A stretch of DNA of 64,000 nucleotides from Rhynchospora pubera (GCA_028095005.1 CM051463.1:8919052-8983051); one strand, 5' to 3'. Counted from the first letter of the stretch, positions 45,778-58,369 are shown. Program-made: numbers and translations. The notes: generated by a model from the sequence alone, not told the origin.

Positions 45778-47799
45778 TTGAATGCAGGAGCAACCTATCA
45801 GAGAGCCATGACCAAGATCTTCGACGATCTCATACATAAGGTAGTGGAATGCTATGTAGATGACCTAGTTGTGAAAGCACGCTCCCAGGACGAGCATCTG
45901 CAGCATTTGAGACTAGTCTTTGACCGCCTGAGATCTCAAGCCCTCAAACTCAACCCGCTGAAATGTGCCTTTATGGTAACATCAGGCAAATTTCTGGGAT
46001 TCGTGGTCAGACACAGAGGAATCGAGATTGACCCAGCTAAAATCAAGGCGATTCAAGAACTACAACCTCCACGCAACTTGAAACAACTACGGTCCTTACA
46101 AGGGAAGCTGGCGTATATCGGTAGATTTATCGCAAACCTCTCTGGACGAATCAAGCCATTTACCAATCTCACAAAGAAGGATGTTCCTTTCAGATGGGAT
46201 GATAAATGTCAGAAAGCTTTCCAAGAAATCAAGGGATACCTGCTCAACCCGCCAGTTCTCTCAGCGCCCATTCCTGGAAAACCACTCATCCTGTACACCA
46301 CAGCCTTAGAAGGTTCTCTGGGGGCACTCCTCGCACAAGATAATGAAGAGGGAAAGGAGAATTCACTCTATTACCTTAGCCGTATGCTGGTAGGAGCAGA
46401 ACAATCCTATTCACTAATCGAAAAACATTGTCTAGCCTTGGTCTTCGCTGTTAAGAAACTGAGACACTACATGCTAGCCCACAAGGTCACCCTGATTTCA
46501 AGAGTCGACCCCCTGAAATTCCTCATGACTCGACCCATGCTTACTGGTAGATTGGCGAGATGGGCTGTCACATTAATGGAATTTGACATCACTTATGCAC
46601 CTCAGAGAGCAATAAAAGGCCAGGCTCTCGCCGATTTTCTGGCACATCACCCGGTCCCAGATGACTCTCCTCTGGTATGTGAATTTCCGGATGAAGAGGC
46701 AAACTTAACCCAGGGAGAAGAAGAGCCTTATTGGGAGATGTATTTTGATGGCGCCTCATCCGTCCAGCCAGCCATCAGACCAAAGTTACCTAGGGTACGA
46801 GCCGGAATCGGACTAGTCTTTGTCACACCTGAAGGAGGTATTCTACGATATTCATTCTCGCTCACCGAACCCTGTACCAATAATGAGGCAGAATATGAGG
46901 CATTGATCGCCGGACTTGAAACCGCTCTGAGTATGAATATCAGACGACTGCGAGTATACGGAGACTCACAATTGGTCCTCAATCAAGTGACAGGCAAGTA
47001 TCAGACTGTCAAACCAGAAATGGCTCGATACCACAAGAAAGTACTTAAATTGATCGTTCAGTTCTCGCAAGTAATACTGGAAAAGGTATCACGAGCTACG
47101 AATGGGAGAGCCGATGCATTGGCAAGATTGGCCAAGGAAATGGGTAACCCTGATGAGGATGAATTACAGATTATCGTCCGCAACCGGAGATCATTAGCAC
47201 CCTATTTCGCAAGCCTGAATTCTGAGGAGGAAGAGGAAGAAAGTGTTTCTTTCATAGAAGTCATGAACCTCGAAGAAGAAAAGGGTGAAGATAATACAAA
47301 AGAGAGAGAAGATGAGGATTGGAGAAAACCCTTCTTGGAATACTTTCAACAGGGAATCCTACCAAAAGACAAGTCTCTCAGGGAACAAATCAGAAAGCGG
47401 GCCCTCCGTTTTGTCTATGTCAACAATACCCTCTACCGTCGATCGTATGATCAGTTATGGCTACGGTGCATCTCAGGAAAGGAAGCACAACAGGTCATGC
47501 AAGAAGTTCATGCAGGAGTATGCGGGGCCCACCAATCGGGTCCTAAAATGAGACTTCAGATCAAACACCTGGGGTATTACTGGCCTTCTATGGTATCTGA
47601 TTGCGAAAGGCATGCTAGGAGGTGCCATGCGTGTCAGACCAACGGAGACTTCATACACCAACATCCAAACCCCTTGCATCCAACAGTAGCGTCTTGGCCA
47701 TTTGATATGTGGGGCACCGATATTATCGGACCTATTGACCCTCCATCTGCAAAAGGACACAGATACATTCTTCCCGCCACTGATTACTTCTCAAAATAG
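45778..47799 (+). pseudogene. E2 reverse transcriptase, both RNase H domains and integrase zinc domain
   Basis: It begins just after the deletion with the RT palm (NAGATYQRAM, ECYVDDLVVKA), followed by thumb and the first RNase H (about residues 170-290). The second, archaeal-type RNase H has EMYFDGASS, NEAEYEALIAGL and YGDSQLVLNQ (about 320-460). The integrase HHCC domain follows (HAGVCGAHQSG...CHACQ) with the first catalytic Asp in MWGTDIIGP. The frame is cut by TAG (47797-47799), where the family has tryptophan. Confidence 0.88.
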
Positions 47800-48567
47800 G
47801 CCGAAGCCGAGGCATACAAAGAAATCAGAGCAGAAGATGTGGTCAGATTCTTCAAAAAGCATGTCCTATATCGATTCGGTACTCCGCGGAGGATCATATC
47901 AGACAATGGGACGGCATTCAAGAGTATAAAGGTCTATCACTTTGCTCGCCAACACAAGATAGACTGGAGATACTCCTCGATCTACAACCCCAGAGCCAAT
48001 GGTTTAGCAGAAGCCTTCAACAAAACCCTGGTACGCCTCCTGAGGAAAATAACAGGGAAAACATATCGTGAATGGCACGAGAAGTTACCAGAGGCACTTT
48101 GGGCATACAGAACAACGGAACGAACTCCCACCCAGTCTACACCATACTCCCTGGTCTTTGGCGTAGAAGCAGTTCTTCCATTGGAAGTTGAGTTGCCTTC
48201 ACTAAGGGTAGCCATGCATAATGAGATGCCATTCAGCAAACAAGCACAGCTGCGGCTTGAAGAACTTGAAGCCTTGGACGAAAAGCGCTTGATTGCTCAG
48301 CAAAATCTCGAACTGTACAGGGCCCAAATGACAAGGGCTTATGATAAGCTCACCCGTCCTCGCACATTCCAAGAGGGCGAGTTGGTACTGGTATTAAAGC
48401 GACCGATACTAGGAAGGCATCACGGCCCTAAATTCTCACCCAACTGGGAAGGTCCTTATATAATCAACAGAGTCTATGAAGGAGGAGCATACCTGCTGAT
48501 CGATAAGGACGGAAATCATCCCATGACTCCAATCAGTGGGAGATACCTGAAGAAATACTACGCTTAG
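47800..48567 (+). pseudogene. E2 integrase core and C-terminus
   Basis: In frame with the preceding segment beyond the TAG. It carries the second catalytic Asp in ISDNGTAF, the Glu in ANGLAEAFN, then EALWAYRTTERTPTQSTP and a C-terminal NWEGPYIINRV. It ends at TAG 48565-48567, the natural end of the polyprotein. Confidence 0.88.
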
Positions 48568-51500
48568 TATTTCGCCTGCATGCAAAAAATAATATAACAA
48601 AAAAAAACAAACAAACAAAAATACAAAAAAAAAATAATAATAAATAATAAAAAAGGATGCCCCATGAAGTTTAAGCCTCTGTGGCGTCTGAGGGCACACC
48701 CCGGTGCTCGACTAACCATGTCTTGTAGCACCAGAGACCCTGTCCTATGAATCTCTCTAAGGACGAGAGTCTCAAACCACAGCTAGTATTGAGGAAGACT
48801 GTGTGGCTTCTGAATGTACAGGCAGTGGAAATTCACCCCAACCGCCCAATGAAAAGGCTCTAAGGTTTACCCAGCCTTAGGGATCATTGAGGGCACTCCC
48901 CAGTGCTCGACGAATCTTGTCTAGAAGCACCAAACCAGTCTTGGAGGTCATCCGCTCACAATCCACCGTGGTCAACCAGAAGAACTCTGGCTCTGCCCAG
49001 CAATCGATGGAGAAGAGATAACCGACATCCTCGACAAATTCAACCGCCCAATGAAAAGGCCTTAAGGTTCACCCAGCCTTAGGAATCATTGAGGGCACCA
49101 CACACCACACCCCCAAATACATGACAAGCCTCGACTGAAAGCATCGGCTTCAGCAATCAGGCCAAACCCCCCCAGTCTTGTTAGTCCGCTCGACAGGATA
49201 AGAATACTCTGACAACCCGTGATGGAGGATTAACTATATTCTGATCACCTCGATCGTAGGAAATCTCATCAGAACGCCATCCCAGAGAATGTCTGACTCG
49301 AAGCTCTAACAAACACCGGAATCACACAGGGCCGCTACCAGAAGGCAGACTCCTTCCGTTTCCCAACCCAGGACACTTCGGAGAAAGAAAGTCTCGACCA
49401 CCTCAGTCTCCCCTTAAAAGAAATAAGATGATAGGGGGCAACCGAGAGCGATCCCTGAAGAAACCAAAAGGGACTCTACAAAGAAGGAATTTCTCCTTTC
49501 TTAAGGACCGATAACCTGACATCTGCTTCAAGGATAACCAGCATAGAGTGGCTATGCTATAACTATTCTAGTTGCAAGAAGTCCCACCAGAACGCTATCT
49601 TGAGAGACACCCAAAACCATGGAGTCAGCGGAGTTACCACCAGTAGGCGGATTCCAACCAGTCCCCCAAACCAGGATGCCTTGAAAGAAAGTCCCAATCA
49701 TCTCAACCTCCCTCCAAATGAAGGAAGATGACAGGGAACAACTGAGACCTATCCTTAAGGAAACAAAAGGAACTCGACCAGGAGGGAACTCGTGAAATCC
49801 AATAACCTCAACGAGCTACTCCGAGAGCATCAACAAGAAGTAGTCACACCGTGGCTACCCTAAGTCCGGAAAGTCCCACTGGAGTGCCACCTCAGGAGAT
49901 GCCTGACTCGGAACTCTAATGCTGGACACTTCCTCCAGCCTCCCTTCGAAAGAGAGAGACGACAGGAAACAACCGAGAGCTATCCCTGAAGAAACTGAAA
50001 AGGGGCATCAACGAAGGAAAAAATTTCCTCTTCAGTGACCTCGACGAGTTACTTCAGGAACAACCAACATGAAGCGGTCACACCCTGACTACTCTAATCA
50101 CCAAAGTCCCATCGGAGTGCCACCTCAGGAGACGCCTGACTCGGAACTCTAATGCTGGACACTTCCTCCAACCTCCCTTCGAAAGAGGGAGACGACAGGA
50201 AACCACCTTAGAACTATCCCTGAAAAGACTAAAAGAGGGGCTCAACAAAGGAAGAATTTTCTCTCCAATAACCCCAACAATTTATCTCAGGGATAACCCA
50301 ACATGGAATACCCATGCCGCAATCGTTCTAATCACCAGAAGTCCCACCGGAGTGCCACCTCAGGAGATGCCTGACTCGGAACCCCCGACACTGGACAAAA
50401 GCTTTTGGGAACAAGGACCTCCGCCTTTTTCCCAGACCTGGACTCTTCACCACTCCAACCTCCCCTTAAAGGAAGGCAGGGGGCAGGAGGGGTATCCTGA
50501 GAGCTATCCCTGAGGAAACTAAAAGAGACCCAACAAGGAAAGGATTTCCCTGGGATCTGAGCCAGGAACCCCTAATTTTGAGTCACATGAAAGGATGATG
50601 GCCTTGGTCTTCTCTTCCCTTGAAACCTCAAGCCTTGAGCCACAGACTTCCCAGGCTATCCCAATCTTCCCCTTTCAAAGAAACCCAGGTCCAAAAATTC
50701 CCTGTAACCCATTAAATAGGACGATTTTAATCGACCCTGGGTAGTGGGCTACACGAAACACAAATCTTCCGCTTCTCGGATGATTTGGATCAAGAGCTCC
50801 CCAAACTGCAACCAAATACACCCTAATACCTCTCTAACTAGAATTTGGGTCTGAGCAACCTCCGATCAAATAATGTGAAGACACTATTCCGAGGTCAACA
50901 AACCGAAACCTCCCCTGACTAAAGAAGATTGAGGAAATCCACGCATCACTAGTCAGAGCTAAGGCCACGAGCATCTTCGCCCCATCTCGTCTGATTGGTA
51001 ATCAGACAAGCCTAGGAAGATTATGCCCTCTCCAAAACCAATTCTCACCCGATCACATCAACATCAACTTCAGTTCAAAGGATCCATTACCCTTTCTGAT
51101 CAACCTTACCGAAATCAACATCATTCATTCCTACTCGACTGCCAAATAAAAAAAAAACAAAAACAAAAAAAATAATAATAAAAAAATCCAGGATGATTCT
51201 GCTAGCAGCAGAGTTGTGCTACACCTACCATCCTATTGACCTCATCACACGAAGTGGAAACCAAAAAAAATCAACCTACCTATTAACCTACTTTCTACTG
51301 ACGTGGTTGGTATCATCGCGGAAAGTGTTGGAATACCTATGGGCTCTGGTGCGAATTGACTGTTGGACTACCCAAGGGACCCGGCAGACCGGTTTGTATT
51401 AGCTTACCCATAGGACCCAGTGCGGACTAAACTGAGATCAACTCTACTAACATGTTTCCCTGCCGACGTGGTTGGTTTCATCGCGGAAAGTGTTGGAATA

Positions 51501-52919
51501 CCTGAAGGACCCGGCAGATCGGATGTTGGATTACCCAAGGGACCCAGCAGATCGGTTTGCTCTGGCTTACCCAAGGGACCCAGTGCGGACTAAACTGAGA
51601 TCAACTTCACCCGCCTATCTAACTTTACCAACGTTGTCGTAATTTGTGTTGGAATACCTGAAAGCCCGGAGCAAACCAACTGTCTGGACTACCCAAGGGA
51701 CCCAGCTGACCAGTTTGTTCTGTCTACTTGCAGGACCCAATATGAATCCGACTCAAAAAAAAAATTACTATCAATCAATGCTTTTCCACTCCACTACAGT
51801 CTACCCTGGTGCCCCCAGTGCAGACTAGCTTATTCTGGAAAACCCCTGGCTCCAGAACAAGCCCAATCAAGGTCAACTCCATCCTTTTGCACACCTCACT
51901 TCAGAAATCAGCCCTACCTTACGCATCCGGCTCGCAGTTGGATGTAACGTTGCTTCACCTCGTCTGGTGTCCATTCAGATGAGTTAAGATAATTCTATCG
52001 GCAGCAGCATCACCTTCCCCAGCCATCGTTGATTTTAACAATAGTATGGATCAATTCTACGGATACCTGATCAGCAATCGAGAGTGCCTCCGCCTCGTCT
52101 CGCCTGATCACCAACCGCACAAAACCTTTGAATAGAATTTGTGACCATCCCTCACCTACTCTATCACTCTTCCTTACCTGGTCTTGATATGCCCTGCACT
52201 AACTCACTCAGAGGAACAGCGCTAATTTGATTAAGACCGACTTCGTCCCACACTTAACCAATGCCATGAACCCAAAGGACCTTTGGAGAGGTCAAGGACA
52301 GACCGACCATCAAGTACGAGACGGCCTGTGAACTCCACCTTATCCCACCACATCTTGATCACAGAAATTGATAAGAAAGGTCTATCAGATCACAAATCAA
52401 GATAATACCCCACCAAAGCAGGCGCACTAATCTATTCTGCGAAGACTAGAAATTCATGCGAAAGGGATAAGGAAAGAAGTTGCTAATACGTTAGCTTGCC
52501 GGAGTGACAAAAGAAAGGGAGTTATTTGAGGAGATTAACATGGATTGACAACCCATCGTTTCTCTTTACCAGAAGACTCTCTGCATCAGTTCTGCAAGAT
52601 GAAATACCATACAACTTTGGTACCAAGAAAGAAGAGAACCCTGACCAATCCAGAATATGGATCAAAATAAGAGTTATCTTCAGGATACCAGAATAAAGGA
52701 AAAAGTAAAGCTCTTGACATGGATCACCCCATCAACAACACGAAAAGGGAAATACGTAAGGGGAATAAAAATTACAAGAGGTACATCCCGGATACACATG
52801 TAACCAGCATTACATAAACTCATGACCTTTTTCCGAACACCCTAGATACCTAGACAAACCTGAGAAACCAGTAAAAAAAGGCATAAGAAGAAAAACTGGT
52901 TAAAAGGTAAAAACACGCG
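48568..52919 (+). repeat. E2 post-pol region: degenerate tandem repeats
   Basis: No gene is supported over 4.3 kb. A block with CAATGAAAAGGC and TTTACCCAGCCTTAGG recurs at 48841 and 49043. A unit containing GTCCCAC-GGAGTGCCACCTC and GCCTGACTCGGA recurs at about 49258, 49579, 49871, 50104 and 50339, the last three 233-235 bp apart. A 165-bp unit runs through 51301-51746. Simple A-rich sequence lies at 48585-48655 and 51150-51190. The stretch 51750-52919 shows nothing identifiable. Confidence 0.7.
51301..51746. repeat. 165-bp tandem repeat, about 2.7 copies
   Basis: Units start at 51301, 51466 and 51631 with ACGTGGTTGGT or ACGTTGTCG, and share GTGTTGGAATACCT and GACTACCCAAGGGACCC. The period is exactly 165 bp; the third copy is truncated and diverged. 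Confidence 0.85.
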
Positions 52920-54161
52920 CTATGGTTCCTTAACAGCGGGTGTAGCATGGGACTTCAATTCATTAACGGAAGAAACAACGGTTGTGAGCATATTCTCTAT
53001 GGACTCGAGACGAGTTTGAATGCCTTCGAATTTTTGGTCAAAGAAGGCAACGGAAAGTCTTGAATCCGTAATGGATGCATCCTCGTCTGAAGAAGGAGAG
53101 CCTTCCCGCAATGGTTCATATTGGTTAGGAGCAGATCCAGGTTGCATAATATAATCATTGGCCGCATCACGTGGATCAGGGATTAAAGTATTATTTGGAG
53201 ACTCAACCCAACCAATGGATGATAATTCACCAAGCAAATTCTGGGGATATTCAACGTCTTTATCGGAGATTTTATTTCCCCACAAAGTTTCTGGGATACC
53301 AATGCCTGCCCTGTGCATTAGATCCTCCACCAAGTGACCGTAAGGTAAAGGAGCATTAGTAGTACTGACTGCACAATGCATGTGCCGAATGATCACATAG
53401 GCCACGTTGATCTTCTTGTCTCTTGCGATGAGATGACGCAAATAAAATAAGGTTTCAGAATCCACAACATCGGACGGCTCCTCTCGAGGAAGGAGGATCT
53501 GACTGATTACCATGCGCAGAAACCTGGCGTATAATGAGGAAGAAACCTTAATCAGAAAACAAGAAGGCAAAACCAAGAATGGAAAAATCCAAACCACCAA
53601 CCTGTGCATAGCCGGAAGAGAAGCTGTTGAAAGAGACCCTCTTATAGCAGTAAGGGAAAACTTGAACCAGCGACGATATTCGTGACGACTTTCGAAAGCA
53701 CGGGGCCAAGACATGAAAGTGTAGACAGGAGCTCCATCTAGCGTATCCGTAGTCTGCAAGAACTCCGCCAATGCTCTTACATTAAAAGAAAGATACTTGC
53801 CAAAGAGGAAAGAAGAAACTGAAGGGAGATTGTGATGATCATAGGAAACCCGGAGGTTGGCATAGAAAAGGCGAGTAATCTTTGGATGATAAGAGGATTT
53901 GCGACCTGTCAGTTCACGCATACCCCAGAAGCCAAGCCAAGAACGGAGAAGGCGCATATGCTCATTCTCCATTCTTCCAAAAGGATGAAAGTAAAAACAT
54001 TCAGCCACAGGACGCGCATCCGTACCCATAGACTTGTGATAACAATCGAAAGCCTCGTCATCACGAAAGAGAAAACGGTTATGAGGACCATAAGACCAGT
54101 CAGGACTGGGCAAGGGACTCTCTGCACCTCTGTAACGCTTACGGACGGGGGTGGAAGCCAT
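52920..54161 (-). CDS. Antisense gene of E2, Transposase_32-like protein with one small intron
   Basis: The frame lies opposite to E2 gag-pol. I choose the ATG at 54161 (context AGAATGGCT), 61 bp downstream of a TATA box at 54222-54227, over the in-frame ATG at 54200. Exons 54161-53602 and 53523-52920 flank a 78-bp GT-AG intron (donor CACAG-GTTGGT, acceptor ACGCCAG). The intron has no stop and is a multiple of three, so it reads through unspliced. Spliced, the protein is 387 residues and aligns without a gap to the E3 relative (LPAMHR then FLRMVISQILLPR). Motifs are ITRLFYANLRV (about 110), LPYGHLVEDLMHRAGIGIP, PQNLLGELSSIGW and a C-terminal coiled coil. The family resembles the plant PF20167/Transposase_32 proteins; the biochemical role is unknown. 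Confidence 0.72.
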   Translation of the reverse strand: MASTPVRKRYRGAESPLPSPDWSYGPHNRFLFRDDEAFDCYHKSMGTDARPVAECFYFHPFGRMENEHMRLLRSWLGFWGMRELTGRKSSYHPKITRLFYANLRVSYDHHNLPSVSSFLFGKYLSFNVRALAEFLQTTDTLDGAPVYTFMSWPRAFESRHEYRRWFKFSLTAIRGSLSTASLPAMHRLVVWIFPFLVLPSCFLIKVSSSLYARFLRMVISQILLPREEPSDVVDSETLFYLRHLIARDKKINVAYVIIRHMHCAVSTTNAPLPYGHLVEDLMHRAGIGIPETLWGNKISDKDVEYPQNLLGELSSIGWVESPNNTLIPDPRDAANDYIMQPGSAPNQYEPLREGSPSSDEDASITDSRLSVAFFDQKFEGIQTRLESIENMLTTVVSSVNELKSHATPAVKEP

Positions 54162-54221
54162 TCTAGATGATAAAAGGGGAGTAGAAGAAATGGTGAACAA
54201 GGAAATAGATAAAAATTCTCT

Positions 54222-54227
54222 CTTATA
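54222..54227 (-). promoter_or_regulatory. TATA box upstream of the antisense Transposase_32-like gene
   Basis: The minus strand reads CTATAAGAGA here, about 61-66 bp before the chosen ATG. It would place transcription start near 54195, after the earlier ATG at 54200. Confidence 0.5.
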
Positions 54228-55250
54228 GGCGCTTGGATTTCTAAGGCGTAGTCAAGAAGAATTTATGAAGCGTCATATGCAAGCTAAATGTAATGGCAGA
54301 CAAGGGCACGTTACAGAACATGCCAAAAGCAGTCGAAAGGCTGAACCTACGATGTCATCATCCTGTATAATGCTTGACCAAGGGATCTCCTGGCCTACAG
54401 ATCAAGATTTCAGAAACTTTGGTCGTCAAAATTAGGGAAAGGAATAATATCTTGAAGAAACCTGTGAAGCATTGCCCGTAGCAGATTATCAAGAACCCAT
54501 TCAAGAAATGACTCGCCGAATGGCAACATGAGACATTTCTTCCACAAAATATTTTTCCTAAGCTCTACAAAATTCCACAGCCAAATTTCCACAAAAATAA
54601 ATGGCCTATTGATAGTGCTGGCCTAAAACCTACTATCACCGGTATACGTTCATCCTACCGGTTTCCAAAAAGATGAACGAGGGTTTCTATATTTGTCCCT
54701 TAAACAAAATAAATAACAAATTCTTCTGTTCCTATTTTTGCAGGTATATGGAGCAGCTGAAGCCTTATGTCCCTGGAATAAAAAATAAGAAATATCTTGC
54801 TTTATAACAACATAAGATATCTCTTCCACAAAATTTCCAAACTCCACAAAATTCCACAAGCCGAAATTCCACATACAAAATGGTCAATTGTTGGAGTGAA
54901 CCATAATTCAACCAACAACGGTGAGTTCATTATACCGTTCTAAAATAATGAACAGGGTTTTAGGAGTTTTGTTCCTTAAACAAAACAAACTGGAAATCTA
55001 CTGCATCAACCAAGAGAGACGATGCTATGGATAATGATTTAATATCACGAGAATGCTATGTTAGTTTGAAATTTATGATAAGATCCAGCAAAATACAAAG
55101 TAACACTACTGCAAAGTCTGGAGAATATCATACATAAAATACTGTCGCGATACAGTCATATAATACAAACTAGCATAAGGGCTCATACACCCGTGGTACA
55201 ATACAAAAGTGGAATAACTAAAGCGAAATCAGACATCTGAACCTCCCTCA
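54228..55250. other. Spacer between the two E2 antisense genes
   Basis: Two related blocks of about 190 bp (54520-54715 and 54815-54990) share CTTCCACAAAAT, ACAAAATTCCACA and CCTTAAACAAAA words, suggesting a direct duplication. No gene is supported. Confidence 0.55.
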
Positions 55251-55320
55251 GGCCTCGGAAAAGGCTCAGCAATGTCCTGAAGAAGCGATCTCGCATCAGG
55301 AACTGGTTCCATGACGAATC

Positions 55321-58300
55321 CTGAGAACATAAAAGAGAATCAGCAAGATATGCAGATCATCCACCTGATAAAGGATAGACAAAACGAAAAGAAACGTACC
55401 AGTGCTATCAGGAGTCGGACACTCCTGTGTGAAGCTGGCATCAACCGGTCTCATCCCTGAATCAACTGGACCTGCCTCCGACCTCCCACGATCAGTCATA
55501 AGGTCCGCATAAAGGAAATCCACAAAGGAATACCCAGCTACATGATCAGATCCCAGTTAGAATGAGGTGGAATATATCAAACCTAATTTAAAAGGGAGAA
55601 TACTTACGAGGGAACTCAGGAGAAAGGATAGAGGCTCCAAAGCTGTCAAATGGATCAGCCGTGATAGGGGCAGTCATCCCATAAACCCCTAAATCAGCTG
55701 CAGAAGAAACCACATAAGGAGGAATAACATCAGGAACAACCTCGGTGGTAGGAACTGCAACTTCCCCCTCAGCAACAATCTCTGCCAGCAAACCCCAATC
55801 TGGTGTAATGTCTGGAAGAGGCTGATGCATATCACCTGCTGAAAAATCATGTGATGTCAGAAATAACTAGGAATACGGTATCAGAAATCTCAAGGGATGA
55901 AGAAGATAATACCTGATGGGAATACCGATCCGATAGTGTCAGCCCTAGGAAGATCTGCTGTGGCAGCATCTACCGAAGCCAAACCTACACCTGTTGCCAT
56001 AAAACAATGTTAGCCACTAAAAGGGATTAAGATGTTCAACTAAAAACCTCAGGGAGATGAGAATAACACCTGCTGAAATCGTAACGTCAGGAGGATCAGC
56101 AAAAGCAACAGAAGAAGGACCAGTGCCAGAATCTGCAAATCTCGGAGTAGGCGAAGGAATGGGAATAGAAATGTCTACCTCATTCTCAGGATCTGAATAA
56201 TAAAACGGGATACTTATGAGCAAACCTGCATGCAATGGACTTAAAATATGGGATATACAGAAAGGGAAATTACCAGAAGACAAAGGATCAATCTGACCGC
56301 CTGTCTCAGTAGGCTCCCTGATAACCAAGGGGCTAGGTGCAGTAACAACCCGCTCAGCTCGTCTAATAACCCTCGACAAAGCGAGGTAGAGGACGGACAC
56401 GCCCTGCAGCACCTTGCCAATCCACCAGTCTCAAGAAACCCACAGGCCGCGATGGGACAGAAGAGTGCGACGATCGAACACGCTTCTTCCCCCTAGATCT
56501 GTCAGCCTGTACCACTGAACATGAACTCTGAGGATACACCATCTCCCTAAGACAAGACTCTGGAACAGCCTGATGGGCAGCTATCAGACTTCGAATCCAT
56601 CGCCAGTATGAAATGGTGAACTGACCTACTCGATCGGCATGCGGCTCAGCAAATGACACCCCAGTCCCAAGACGGAGAATAAAATGACTATAGTCCGCAA
56701 AAGAGTGCAAGGAAACTCTAGGGGGATGATCGGGTACTGTCACAGAAGGAATGGTCTGATCGAAACCAAACTGCCAGCCAACCCGCTGCGGATAATAAGG
56801 CTCAAGTGAAACACCATCCTCGCGCCTAACTGGCAGCACACCCTCTCTCATACTGATCAATAACTCCTGCTGCTCAACAGATAACTCAGAGGACTCCCTG
56901 TCGGAAGAGTAGCGAATGCCATCCACGGAAGTCTGAAGGCCCTCTCTGAAAATACCTGATCTCAAATGTGACTGAGGCCTCCAAAAGAGAGAATGAATCC
57001 TGAACTGGTCACCAAAAGAAATCGGAGCCCCAGCAATATAACTCAGGAGAGGTAACTGCTTTCTTAACTCCAGAGACATCACAACTCCGTAAAAATCTCT
57101 CCAGTAGGCATATAACCAACCCAGAATGAAGTGGAGGGGAACCACTACCTGACTATTTGAGGGATCTCTGGAAGATGTCACCTCTCTCAGAGAACGATAG
57201 ATATTCCCTAGGGCAGGAACAGCCAGAGAAATCAGAATACCCCTCGCCAAAGCACTCGCTACCACGAAGACGCCAGGTCTAATCCGGTCTGCAGGATGAC
57301 ACACAATCACAAAGTAACAGATCCACCAGGCTAGAAACGCCGTCAGAATAGTCTCATCATCTAGCCTCCTGGTACTCAACTCTGAAAATATAGAACCCCT
57401 ATGCCTAGCTCTGATACTACCTGTACCATACCCAGTACCAAATGGGTCATTAGGATCTGCAAAAGAGGTTATTCCACCGCCCGAACGTCTTTTAGGAACC
57501 CGATTCATGAAAAAACCAATCCACTCATAAAAGGGAACACTTGGACTCTGCCCATCACCCTCACGTCTGGCCAGAATCTCCCTATAAATCTCGAGGACCT
57601 GACAAAGCGAGTCTGGATAGGAACGATTTCCGTTCCATGATCTACTAAACAACTCAGCATCCGAAGGTACACTCTCCTCATAGGGAAAACCAAGAATGGG
57701 TAAACCAGCTAAACGAGACAGTTCCCAAAGGATAATGGTCATTTCTCGATCATGAAGGAACACTGTGTTGGTAGTATAACTCCAATTGGACACGAAAGCA
57801 CGAAACAAAGCTGGATGGAACTGATACTCAAAAAGACATAAGAAAACGGCTCTATCAAGGCGTACCCGTGCAAGTCGTGAATGTAAGCGAGATAGCACGA
57901 ACCGAGTCCACTCAATCTGACCCACACTCCTCCTCAAATGACCATAAACATGCAGATAATCTGGAGACCATGGAACAACCCTCCCGGCTGCCATCTCAGT
58001 ACTCAATAAATGAATAGGTGCGGAAACAGATTCGGTATAATCGACTGGGCTCAGGAAAACACAATCCTTCCTTTCTGGAATATTTCTTCTATGGATATCA
58101 CCAGGTCGAGGCTGAGAATGAACAAGGGTATGTCTGGATGAAACCCAAGAAGAAGGCTCAGTTATCAGTCTGGGAAAAGGTGGTCTAGTAGGAAAAGGAG
58201 TCCTCCTGTGGCGAGTAATCAGACCCCCATAAATGTCACCACCTGATCGAATCCTATCTCTCCAAATGCTATGCAAATCCGTATGACTGCTATCAGGATC

Positions 58301-58369
58301 CAAATAACGGATATAAGCGTCAAGTTCTCGGTCAGAAAACTCAGGTAACTGATCTTTTGAAGGATCCAT
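55321..58369 (-). CDS. Antisense gene of E2, plant-mobile-domain-like protein, multi-exon
   Basis: The main frame (58369-56363, 668 codons) starts eleven bases after an acceptor-like TTTGCAG. It encodes a region I recognise as like the plant mobile domain (PMD, PF10536): ALFRAFVSNWSYTTNTVF, MTIILWELSRLAGLPILGFP (about 195-235), and FILGWLYAYWRDFYG (about 415). A one-base frame change between 56430 and 56366 moves to a second frame. From there four small introns, each GT-AG, each phase 1 and 70-81 bp long, join exons ending at 56274 and spanning 56192-56070, 55990-55913, 55838-55608 and 55537-55400. A fifth donor at 55399 with acceptor at 55321 leads to a last exon whose frame is ambiguous. 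The exon-encoded tail is acidic and Pro-rich. PMD proteins include nuclear factors such as MAIN, and the domain is widely captured by transposons; the role here is unknown. The frame change suggests this copy is decayed. Confidence 0.68.
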
